Of a DNA stretch of 12,155 nucleotides, positions 1 to 4,778 are shown in pieces. The DNA is from Phycisphaerales bacterium (GTDB lineage: Bacteria; Planctomycetota; Phycisphaerae; Tepidisphaerales; Tepidisphaeraceae): assembly GCA_003153655.1 (NCBI GenBank), contig PMAK01000113.1, positions 7,340 to 19,494 on the forward strand, given 5' to 3'. Every line of letters starts with the position of its first letter. Position 1 is the first letter of the stretch. A program made the position numbers and the translations under genes. Below the pieces are notes generated by a model, which saw nothing but the letters and a program-made list of their open reading frames with translations, made no database searches and was not told the origin of the DNA.

Positions 1-213
1 CGCGACGTACCCGAGCACGGCCTAAAAGCCGGCGACGTCGCCATGCTCGTGGAACTCGTCCCCGGCCCCCCCGGCCAGCCGCTGGGAGCTGTGCTGGAAG
101 TCTTCAACGGCATAGGACAGAGCATCTGCGTCACCAGCGTCAGCATCGAGGACGTGGAACCGCTGACCGCCGATGAGGTCCTCTCCGTCCGTCCCCTGTC
201 GCGAGCGGGATAA
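1..213 (+). CDS. DUF4926 family protein, copy A (5' end beyond window)
   Basis: The frame is open from base 1 to TAA at 211-213 and encodes 70 residues starting RDVPEHGLKAGDVAMLVE. These match residues 15-84 of the complete copy at 1094-1348. The hallmark is the short beta-rich pattern of DUF4926 proteins (a DVPEHGL...GDVA..VE core, then a VEVF-like strand and a C-terminal ADEVLSVRPL). This family has no established biochemical role; its members are often small genes beside toxin-like partners. Compared with the second copy there are 12 base differences in 213, of which only two change the residue (P for L and L for Q), so the protein sequence appears to be under selection. The start codon and any upstream partner lie outside the window. 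Confidence 0.75.
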   Translation, partial: RDVPEHGLKAGDVAMLVELVPGPPGQPLGAVLEVFNGIGQSICVTSVSIEDVEPLTADEVLSVRPLSRAG

Positions 214-255
214 ACAAAACTCGGCATCTCCGCCCCGGCAATGTCCCTCATCCTG
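1..255 (+). repeat. Direct repeat, DUF4926 unit, copy A
   Basis: Bases 1-255 align without any gap to 1136-1390, with 12 mismatches (about 95% identity). The last 42 bases, which lie after the DUF4926 stop codon, are identical. Beyond 255 the two copies become only weakly similar. A short homology block reappears at 400-425 against 1491-1516, so the duplicated unit was probably longer. The left edge is outside the window. Confidence 0.9.
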
Positions 256-336
256 TCCGACAAACGTCCCATCACGGCTGGTCATGCGCGCAACTTGGGA
301 AAGATTTTCTCGGTCGATCCGGGCGTGTTTATCTAG
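241..336 (+). pseudogene. Relic of HigA-type antitoxin 3' end, copy 1
   Basis: From ATG 241 a 31-residue frame reads MSLILSDKRPITAGHARNLG and ends in KIFSVDPGVFI before TAG at 334-336. The part from SDKRPIT onward is the characteristic C-terminus of HTH antitoxins of the HigA type: the last HTH turn followed by a helix and a closing V.P..FI. The N-terminal two thirds of such an antitoxin is absent, and the fragment is attached directly to the conserved 42-base tail of the DUF4926 gene. The last 81 bases are about 89% identical to the relic at 3446-3526. It is probably not functional, although a 31-aa peptide could in principle be made because no stop interrupts it. Confidence 0.65.
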
Positions 337-419
337 TTCCGGATCAAGAGTCCCCTCGTAGATTCTCCGCAACCGAGCGGCGCGACCCGATACGATTGTG
401 GATTGCTCGCAGGTTGGGA

Positions 420-448
420 TTGAATAGACTCCTTGATCGGTATATTAT
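420..448 (+). promoter_or_regulatory. Candidate promoter of the BrnT-like/RHH operon
   Basis: TTGAAT at 420-425 and TATTAT at 443-448 are 17 bases apart, in an AT-rich patch within GC-rich surroundings. A transcript would start near 455, only a few bases before ATG 461. No Shine-Dalgarno motif precedes that ATG, which fits a nearly leaderless mRNA. A second hexamer, TATAAT at 448-453, overlaps but lacks a well-spaced -35 box. This is inference from consensus matching only. Confidence 0.45.
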
Positions 449-460
449 ATAATTAACCTC

Positions 461-718
461 ATGCTGACGTTCCGGTGGAACGATTGGAATCTTGATCACG
501 TCACGCGGCACGGCGTTTCGGTGATCGAGTCCGAAAACGTTATCCGGCGAGCCTCGCCCCCCTGGCCTCATCGCACCGGCGTCGGGAAATGGATGGTGGA
601 AGGTCGCGGGCAGGGAGATCGTCCAATCCGGGTCGTTTATCTGATCGATCCGGACAAAACAATTTACATTATCCACGCCATGCCGCTGACAACGCGGCGG
701 CGAAGAAGGAGTCGATGA
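461..718 (+). CDS. BrnT-like (DUF497-type) toxin
   Basis: The 85-aa product begins MLTFRWNDWNLDHVTRHGVS, matching the opening F.WD..N..H...HGVS of BrnT family ribonuclease toxins. The centre has the R.I.VVY strand, and the basic C-terminus reads TRRRRR, where BrnT proteins have an R-rich helix. BrnT proteins are small RelE-fold toxins that cleave RNA and are neutralised by a DNA-binding partner. Here the next gene starts one base after this stop codon and encodes a ribbon-helix-helix protein, the expected antitoxin type, so the two form an operon. The WN..H..RHG segment is preserved, but the middle is divergent (PPWPHRTG instead of the usual acidic stretch), so activity is uncertain. There is no visible ribosome-binding site; see the promoter entry. 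Confidence 0.65.
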   Translation: MLTFRWNDWNLDHVTRHGVSVIESENVIRRASPPWPHRTGVGKWMVEGRGQGDRPIRVVYLIDPDKTIYIIHAMPLTTRRRRRSR

Positions 719-719
719 C

Positions 720-1034
720 ATGAAAAAAACACGCAGAAAAACACCGATCGAAAGATTTCTCGCTCTTTCCAACGCCCAGAAAGAGGCCGAGGTCGCGCCT
801 TATGACAAACAAAAGGTAAAGAGCCGTGCACTGACGCCCTCGGAGCAAAAGTTCTGGGAATCCGTGAAGCGCGGCGGCCGTCCCAGGGTCGGAGAAGGCG
901 CAGCCATCGTCCCCGTCAGCATTGAGCGAGGATTGCTACGCAAAGTGGATGCGTTCGCCAAGGCGAATCACCTGAAACGATCCCAGATGGTCGCCGAGGG
1001 ACTCCGCATCGTCATGCAGCGGAAGGCTGGCTGA
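720..1034 (+). CDS. Ribbon-helix-helix antitoxin-like protein
   Basis: This is a 104-aa basic protein. The N-terminal ~65 residues are charged and probably flexible, the likely toxin-binding part. From about residue 67 it reads VPVSIERGLLRKVDAFAKAN followed by HLKRSQMVAEGLRIVMQ, a classic ribbon-helix-helix: a beta strand, a helix, and a second helix starting at the S..V motif. AAGGAG at 706-711 lies 8 bases before ATG 720, a good ribosome-binding site inside the end of the toxin gene, so translation is coupled. The partner is the BrnT-like gene just upstream; by analogy this protein should bind the toxin and repress the operon promoter. BrnA antitoxins have the same architecture, but the sequence is too divergent for me to assign that symbol. 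Confidence 0.65.
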   Translation: MKKTRRKTPIERFLALSNAQKEAEVAPYDKQKVKSRALTPSEQKFWESVKRGGRPRVGEGAAIVPVSIERGLLRKVDAFAKANHLKRSQMVAEGLRIVMQRKAG

Positions 1035-1093
1035 CTTGAAATTAAAAGGGCGTCGGTGCGTCGCCCCACCAGGCGGATACCAGCCCAGGCGCG

Positions 1094-1348
1094 ATGACCA
1101 TGACGCCTGAATTGTATAAAGAAGTCGCCCTTCGCCGCGACGTACCCGAGCACGGCCTCAAAGCCGGCGATGTCGCCATGCTGGTGGAACTGGTCCCCGG
1201 CCTCCCCGGCCAGCCGCAGGGAGCGGTGCTGGAAGTCTTCAACGGCATAGGACAGAGCATCTGCGTCACCAGCGTCAGCATCGAGGACGTGGAGCCGCTG
1301 ACCGCGGATGAAGTCCTTTCCGTCCGTCCCCTGTCGCGGGCGGGATAA
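1094..1348 (+). CDS. DUF4926 family protein, copy B (complete)
   Basis: The 84-aa product reads MTMTPELYKEVALRRDVPEH..., then GLKAGDVAMLVE, and closes with ADEVLSVRPLSRAG. The pattern (PELY..VALRRDVPEHGLK.GD) is that of DUF4926, a family of short beta-rich proteins of unknown function often found next to toxin-like genes such as DUF6883 proteins. No DUF6883 gene is visible here; the upstream neighbour is the BrnT/RHH pair. ATG 1100 is an equally possible start giving MTPELYKEV, which resembles usual family starts. Neither start has a Shine-Dalgarno motif. It is a near duplicate of the partial gene at the left edge, with mostly synonymous differences, suggesting that both are or recently were functional. 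Confidence 0.7.
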   Translation: MTMTPELYKEVALRRDVPEHGLKAGDVAMLVELVPGLPGQPQGAVLEVFNGIGQSICVTSVSIEDVEPLTADEVLSVRPLSRAG

Positions 1349-1390
1349 ACAAAACTCGGCATCTCCGCCCCGGCAATGTCCCTCATCCTG
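1136..1390 (+). repeat. Direct repeat, DUF4926 unit, copy B
   Basis: This is the partner of bases 1-255, without gaps, at about 95% identity. It includes 42 identical bases after the stop codon of the DUF4926 gene. Similarity upstream of 1136 cannot be tested because copy A is cut by the window edge. Confidence 0.9.
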
Positions 1391-1446
1391 CGCAACAAAC
1401 GCCAAATCATCGTACAACATATCCGCAATCCAGCGAAGATTTTTCG
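1376..1446 (+). pseudogene. Strongly decayed HigA-type 3' end, copy 2
   Basis: This follows the second DUF4926 gene at the same distance as the first relic follows copy A. The stretch 1391-1446 still aligns with the other two higA tails, clearly above chance (roughly 60-75% by eye). The recognisable landmarks are ACAAACGCC, ATCAT, ACAACAT and AAGATTTT at matching spacing. The translation (NKRQIIVQHIRNPAKIF) has lost key residues, and the reading frame runs past the normal stop to a TGA at 1508. I infer that this is the same tail at a later stage of decay. Confidence 0.45.
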
Positions 1447-1460
1447 CCAACCCCACTTAG

Positions 1461-1482
1461 CCCGTGGTGAATACACCACGGG
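1461..1482. repeat. Perfect 9-bp inverted repeat with AATA loop
   Basis: CCCGTGGTG at 1461-1469 is the exact reverse complement of CACCACGGG at 1474-1482, with a 4-base AATA spacer. No T-run follows on either strand, so a standard intrinsic terminator is unlikely. It lies between the DUF4926 gene (+) and the lipoprotein gene (-), which converge, and exactly where the two duplicated units differ in length. It may be a REP-like element or a bidirectional transcript-end hairpin. Confidence 0.6.
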
Positions 1483-1521
1483 GTTGCTCCGGATTGCTTG
1501 CAGGACGTGATTGATTTGCTT

Positions 1522-2175
1522 TCATCGCATTTTATCCGACGAATAGGACCAGCTCAAAAAACTGGAGGGGGGCGAGTTCGTATTATCGATCCGGCGCAGC
1601 AAGATGTCGTTTTTCCCCGTTATACCGCTGGCAAAGCGATCTACCCCAACTATACGAAGTAAACCAGGGTCATTTGCATCAATACGCAGATCAATCCGAG
1701 AATCGTATGTAACTTTGGTTCGGACGGCCAACCCGTCCACGTTCATTTCCTTAAAATCCCAGCGTAGAGCAAGCCCGGTATCAGCCCAGAAGTCTGCGAG
1801 GAAACCCCCTATACTCTTTCTTGGCTGCCCTTCCCGCGCCAAGTACCCGACGAGGGCCGGTGCCTTTGGCGGCGGAGTGCCCTCGGGAATTACAGCCGAA
1901 ATCTTAACCACAAACACGTACCCGTTCACATAATTGGCATCGTCGAACGGTAGTTGCACCAGATTTGATTTCCACGTCCCCACGAACGCTGTCGTCGAAT
2001 TAACTATAGTGGCTGCTGAGAATGCCAATGTGCTTGCCGACGGAGCAGTTGTCACCGGAGTCGATGAGCTGGGAGCCGTCGACGCCGTTGGCGTCGACGA
2101 CGGCTTCTTTACACAGCTTGATAACGCGGCGAGGGTTGCTAGGAGCGTTAGCGAGACCCATGTTTGAGAACGCAT
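1522..2175 (-). CDS. Lipoprotein of unknown function
   Basis: The 217-aa product starts MRSQTWVSLTLLATLAALSS and is followed by Cys21, giving a signal peptide with a lipobox (L-S-S-C). It should be exported by Sec, lipidated on Cys21 and anchored to a membrane. A Ser/Thr/Pro-rich linker of about 30 residues follows. The folded part begins near FVGTWKSNLVQLPF and contains several predicted beta strands, ending SWSYSSDKMR. The GTWKS opening recalls lipocalin-like or calycin-like small domains, but I do not recognise a family. ATG 2175 was chosen because it begins the signal peptide and has AAAGG six bases upstream; the frame extends 35 codons further without a plausible signal. It lies downstream of, and on the same strand as, the zinc-ribbon membrane protein gene, 163 bases apart. 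Confidence 0.65.
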   Translation of the reverse strand: MRSQTWVSLTLLATLAALSSCVKKPSSTPTASTAPSSSTPVTTAPSASTLAFSAATIVNSTTAFVGTWKSNLVQLPFDDANYVNGYVFVVKISAVIPEGTPPPKAPALVGYLAREGQPRKSIGGFLADFWADTGLALRWDFKEMNVDGLAVRTKVTYDSRIDLRIDANDPGLLRIVGVDRFASGITGKNDILLRRIDNTNSPPSSFLSWSYSSDKMR

Positions 2176-2338
2176 GGCGGACCTTTCTTGAATTGAGGAA
2201 ATCGCGCCAAATGCAGAAGACCATTCCGCGAAGTCTCCGCGGACATCCCGTCGGGGAGCGTCTAACATGTCAAGACACACGCACCGATGTTAAGCTAACT
2301 TTGTTGCTCATATCGCGTTCAATTCATTCAAAAGTGCC

Positions 2339-3286
2339 TCATTTCGAAACTTTCGAATTGTGAGTCAATAGCAAGATGAGCCATGTTCCTCCTCCGAGAA
2401 TTGCGAACGCAAGGACGAAGAATAATATCCGAATTCCGGCCAGCTTGAACCGATCGATCACCGGCATATTTTCCACGGGCACGGGCCCGCAGTTCGAGCA
2501 CTCGTAGCGCACGGAGATGCGATTAAACAGCGAGAAGAATAAAATGCCGACAATGCCCAATAAGAAGGCATTGGGAGGATTATCGTAAGAGGGCGGAACC
2601 TTCAGGTGAACTGGACCGCGGCATATCGTGCAGACAAGCCGCTCGTCAATGTATATGGCTCGTACCTCTTCCTTCCCCTTTCTCTCATATCTGCGCCAAG
2701 CCGATCGCAGCATGAATGGAAAAAGCGTCCAGAACAGCACCATGATTGCCGCAATCAGCTCCTCAACCAAAGGAAGAACGGGAACAAACGGATTCGTTTC
2801 GAACGGGCTTCGAGCCTCGAGCCGACTGCTGTTTAAATCCCCAACGATGCCGCTACCTACCGCCAAAATAAATATTGCGGCAATCCACGCCCAATATCCG
2901 TGTCTGGGTTCACGGTACTCAAGGACCTTCCGCTGTGGGCGGGCCAGTCCTTCCTTCAATTCGTCGAGGCATTGCTCCGAACTGGACATGGAAGGAGAAT
3001 CGATTAACGACGGCGACTGGACACTTTTCTCAGTTGTATTGCAATTCCAGCAGCATCGGTTTCCTTGTTCATCGGTCCTGAAGTTGCGCACGTCAATCGG
3101 CTTGCCGCAAATGGGGCAATTCCCGGAACTCATCTCAGGTCGCGATTTCGGCAAACCAGCTTTCTCGCCATATGTCGATTTCCAGCAATTGAAACAGCAC
3201 TTGTGAAACTCCGGATCAGCCGCCCAACCATCCGTAGCGCCGATTAGCTTTCCGCAGATAAAGCATGGGCCAAGAGAATTGGACAT
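2339..3286 (-). CDS. Membrane protein with three CxxC pairs (zinc-ribbon-like)
   Basis: This is a 315-aa protein. The cytosolic-looking N-terminus has two similar modules: CFIC (C8/C11) with CFNC (C31/C34), and CPIC (C57/C60) with CWNC (C79/C82), each with an extra Cys just before the second pair. They are spaced like treble-clef or LIM-type zinc ribbons. After a charged linker come hydrophobic segments at about 131-149, 172-193, 240-254 (short) and 282-307. A third CxxC pair (C219/C222 and C263/C266) brackets the short hydrophobic segment at 240-254. I expect zinc binding at a membrane; function unknown. ATG 3286 is preferred (weak AGG upstream); an in-frame TTG lies 7 codons earlier. No family was recognised. 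Confidence 0.65.
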   Translation of the reverse strand: MSNSLGPCFICGKLIGATDGWAADPEFHKCCFNCWKSTYGEKAGLPKSRPEMSSGNCPICGKPIDVRNFRTDEQGNRCCWNCNTTEKSVQSPSLIDSPSMSSSEQCLDELKEGLARPQRKVLEYREPRHGYWAWIAAIFILAVGSGIVGDLNSSRLEARSPFETNPFVPVLPLVEELIAAIMVLFWTLFPFMLRSAWRRYERKGKEEVRAIYIDERLVCTICRGPVHLKVPPSYDNPPNAFLLGIVGILFFSLFNRISVRYECSNCGPVPVENMPVIDRFKLAGIRILFFVLAFAILGGGTWLILLLTHNSKVSK

Positions 3287-3337
3287 AGAGTCAACCTGAT
3301 GATGCAATCGCCTACGTCGGCATATAGACGATTGATG

Positions 3338-3526
3338 AAACTGGGAATAACAATATTCGATTCAGCGTTGCCAAACAATTTCCTCAACAATCATTGCCCA
3401 GACGCCGAATCATCATTGAAAGCATGGTTGAAGATCGCCCGGGCATCCGACAAACGCCCCATCACGGCACAACATGCCCGCAACCTGGGAAAGATTTTCT
3501 CAGTCGATCCAGGCGTGTTTATCTAG
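3338..3526 (+). pseudogene. Collapsed higBA pair: HigB N-terminus fused to HigA C-terminus
   Basis: The 62-codon open frame has two unequal parts. Residues around NNFLNNHCPDAESSLKAWLK match the conserved start of HigB-type toxins (F...HPDAE..LKAW...A). Directly after KIARAS the frame continues DKRPITAQHARNLGKIFSVD and PGVFI, then a TAG stop, which is the C-terminus of a HigA-type HTH antitoxin. A normal HigB is about 90-100 aa and HigA about 100 aa or more, so the remaining toxin and the antitoxin N-terminus are missing. The simplest explanation is one internal deletion that happened to keep frame. The antitoxin part is about 89% identical in DNA to the relic ending at 336. The HigB part is recognised by pattern only. 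Confidence 0.6.
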
Positions 3527-3567
3527 AGCCGGAACAATAAATTGCAACATCGAAGTGAAACACAGTG

Positions 3568-3576
3568 TGGTATACT
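3568..3576 (+). promoter_or_regulatory. Candidate extended -10 promoter
   Basis: TGG at 3568-3570 followed by TATACT at 3571-3576 fits an extended -10 element (TGn-TATAAT with one mismatch). No well-spaced -35 box is seen, which is tolerated with an extended -10. Transcription would begin about 3583, next to ATG 3585, giving a leaderless message that covers the short frame to 3730 and the gene at 3744. Confidence 0.4.
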
Positions 3577-3584
3577 TCCCGCGC

Positions 3585-3730
3585 ATGGCTAGCAAATCGA
3601 ACAAGACGAGTTGAAGCCAAAGGCCAAGGTCGGCCCAAAGCCAGAGGTCTTGAAGCTGGAAGGCAACTGGAAAGACAACATCAAGAAGTCGTTTCAGGCC
3701 GTGAAGCCCGCTAAGGGATGGCCGAAATAA
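3585..3730 (+). pseudogene. Short Lys-rich gene with a frameshift
   Basis: ATG 3585 opens MASKSNKTS and meets TGA at 3612. One frame over, the sequence is open from 3593 to TAA 3728 and reads LKPKAKVGPKPEVLKLEGNW, then KDNIKKSFQAVKPAKGWPK. The two pieces have the same Lys-rich style and join well if one base was lost near 3606-3611. The C-terminus (KLEG.WKD.IKK....K...GWP) resembles, from memory, small Lys-rich proteins of planctomycetes that sit in toxin-antitoxin-like loci; I cannot name the family. Alternatively TTG 3611 starts an intact 39-aa protein. It precedes the gene at 3744 by 13 bases and probably shares its transcript. Confidence 0.4.
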
Positions 3731-3743
3731 TTAGGAGAAAAAC

Positions 3744-3965
3744 ATGGCCAACGAACAGCCCAATCGTATCGATGTTCTTTTTGACAAGTGGATAGACGAG
3801 GCCAAAAATGGCGATACGGTACTTCTTCTTCGTGGACTCCATATGCTATGCACACGCATCGAGGAGAATGGATATAGCCTTCAGCAAGTCTCTGAGGACA
3901 TCTCTGGAATGAGTTCTAAGCTCGGGGAAAAGCTCGACGTTATTGCAGGCCGTTTACATAAGTGA
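3744..3965 (+). CDS. Small hypothetical protein (73 aa)
   Basis: AGGAG at 3733-3737 stands 6 bases before ATG 3744, a strong ribosome-binding site, so this is probably a real gene. The product, MANEQPNRIDVLFDKWIDEA to GEKLDVIAGRLHK, is acidic and mostly helical, with heptad-like hydrophobic spacing in its second half. It has no signal peptide, membrane segment or Cys pair; one Cys is present at about residue 36. I do not recognise a family. It likely forms one transcript with the short frame ending at 3730 and could be the partner of that product. Confidence 0.55.
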   Translation: MANEQPNRIDVLFDKWIDEAKNGDTVLLLRGLHMLCTRIEENGYSLQQVSEDISGMSSKLGEKLDVIAGRLHK

Positions 3966-4052
3966 TTCAGCCTCGTCTACGGGGGGGGGCAATACCTCTT
4001 TGCGTAAAGTACACACTTCCGTAGAAAAAACGTCAAACTGGCCAGATTTTGA

Positions 4053-4080
4053 TTGACAATTATAACCGTATAGTAATAAT
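4053..4080 (+). promoter_or_regulatory. Strong candidate sigma-70 promoter
   Basis: A perfect TTGACA at 4053-4058 and AATAAT at 4075-4080 (one mismatch to TATAAT) are separated by 16 bases, with AT-rich sequence around them. The expected start site is near 4087. It would drive the gene at 4133 and, by readthrough, the gene at 4779. It is the best promoter match in the window. Confidence 0.6.
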
Positions 4081-4103
4081 CAAAAACCTTGGAGGGCTTT
4101 TTT

Positions 4104-4244
4104 ATGGGTGCATTATTTATAGGAGTAGTGTTATGCACAAGGCCACCCAAGAACGACGTGCTGAACACGACAAACTTATGGATAGCCTTGCTGGATATGT
4201 TGTTACGTCCATTGACCCATCCGCTCCGATTAAGGCTGACGTAA
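4104..4244 (+). CDS. Possible overlapping leader frame (46 aa)
   Basis: GGAGGG at 4091-4096 lies 7 bases before ATG 4104, as good a ribosome-binding site as that of the main gene at 4133. The frame reads MGALFIGVVLCTRPPKNDVL and ends at TAA 4242-4244, overlapping the first 112 bases of the 4133 gene in another frame. The product begins with a short hydrophobic stretch and has no recognised family. It could be a translated leader that modulates initiation at 4133, or chance. The overlap and the lack of similarity keep confidence low. Confidence 0.2.
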   Translation: MGALFIGVVLCTRPPKNDVLNTTNLWIALLDMLLRPLTHPLRLRLT

Positions 4245-4705
4245 GCCTTGCTGGAAGCTTGGCTCGGACAGAGCGCACAATGATTAAGATGTTCGATGCT
4301 TCGTTTGAGGCGCTCGCACTGGAAGGACAGGCGATACTGGACGACTTAAAGCGATGTATCGCAGTACCGCAGTTGGTGCGAGGACCTGATAGCCAAGTGG
4401 CAAAATGCCAGCATGTTTTGCAGTATCTCTACGAGCATCTTGCTTCCCAAATCTCATTTTGTCGCCATCTGCATCAGGCGCATGGATTTACAGTGGCGGC
4501 GCATCGGGCTTGGTCGTCGCGCCGACGCGACCGAAATGAAGCCGCTTCTCTCATCGACAGCGCACTGAGTGAAAAGGCGCTTGCGGATGTAGAGCCGCTA
4601 CCAATTCAATTCATTGACCGTGATAAGCACATTGAGGCAGCGCTCTCTTTGTTGGAGGCGCAACTCGGACCCCGGCCTCGCTCGAAAAAAGCGAGGATTA
4701 AATAG
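4133..4705 (+). CDS. Hypothetical basic helical protein (190 aa)
   Basis: ATG 4133 was chosen because AGGAG at 4121-4125 is 7 bases upstream and a strong promoter lies at 4053-4080. The product runs MHKATQERRAEHDKLMDSLA to RPRSKKARIK. It appears almost wholly alpha-helical, with a central amphipathic region (around VLQYLYEHLASQISFCRHLH), a basic patch (AWSSRRRDRNEA) and a very basic C-terminal tail, suggesting nucleic-acid or acidic-partner binding. There is no signal peptide or membrane span. I recognise no family. The next gene on the same strand, encoding an HTH/GAF-like protein, begins 73 bases later beyond a terminator-like hairpin, so the two may form a regulated pair. Base composition is more AT-rich than the core genes to the right, consistent with acquisition. 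Confidence 0.6.
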   Translation: MHKATQERRAEHDKLMDSLAGYVVTSIDPSAPIKADVSLAGSLARTERTMIKMFDASFEALALEGQAILDDLKRCIAVPQLVRGPDSQVAKCQHVLQYLYEHLASQISFCRHLHQAHGFTVAAHRAWSSRRRDRNEAASLIDSALSEKALADVEPLPIQFIDRDKHIEAALSLLEAQLGPRPRSKKARIK

Positions 4706-4712
4706 ACTTTAA

Positions 4713-4743
4713 CGGCCCCCGCGAGGGGGCCGGTATCATTTTT
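4713..4743 (+). terminator. Intrinsic terminator-like hairpin after the 190-aa gene
   Basis: CGGCCCCC at 4713-4720 pairs perfectly with GGGGGCCG at 4725-4732 across a GCGA loop, an 8-bp all-GC stem. Five Ts follow at 4739-4743 after a 6-base gap. The hairpin is very stable, but the T-run is offset, so termination may be partial. It lies between two same-strand genes and could set the ratio of their products. Confidence 0.6.
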
Positions 4744-4778
4744 GAGAAATATTGTGAAGTTTGATGAAAGGACGAATC

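Noticed and set aside
968..1479. Long minus-strand open frames opposite the DUF4926 gene
   Set aside because: They mirror a GC-rich gene with strong family similarity on the plus strand and show no known protein pattern; the same antisense frame appears opposite copy A.
2268..2273. TTGACA on the minus strand upstream of the lipoprotein gene
   Set aside because: No acceptable -10 hexamer lies 15-19 bases downstream of it on that strand.
1..3530. Mobile element or CRISPR array explaining the repeats
   Set aside because: No transposase, integrase, terminal inverted repeats or regularly spaced short repeats are visible; the repeats are two gene-sized copies plus antitoxin tails.
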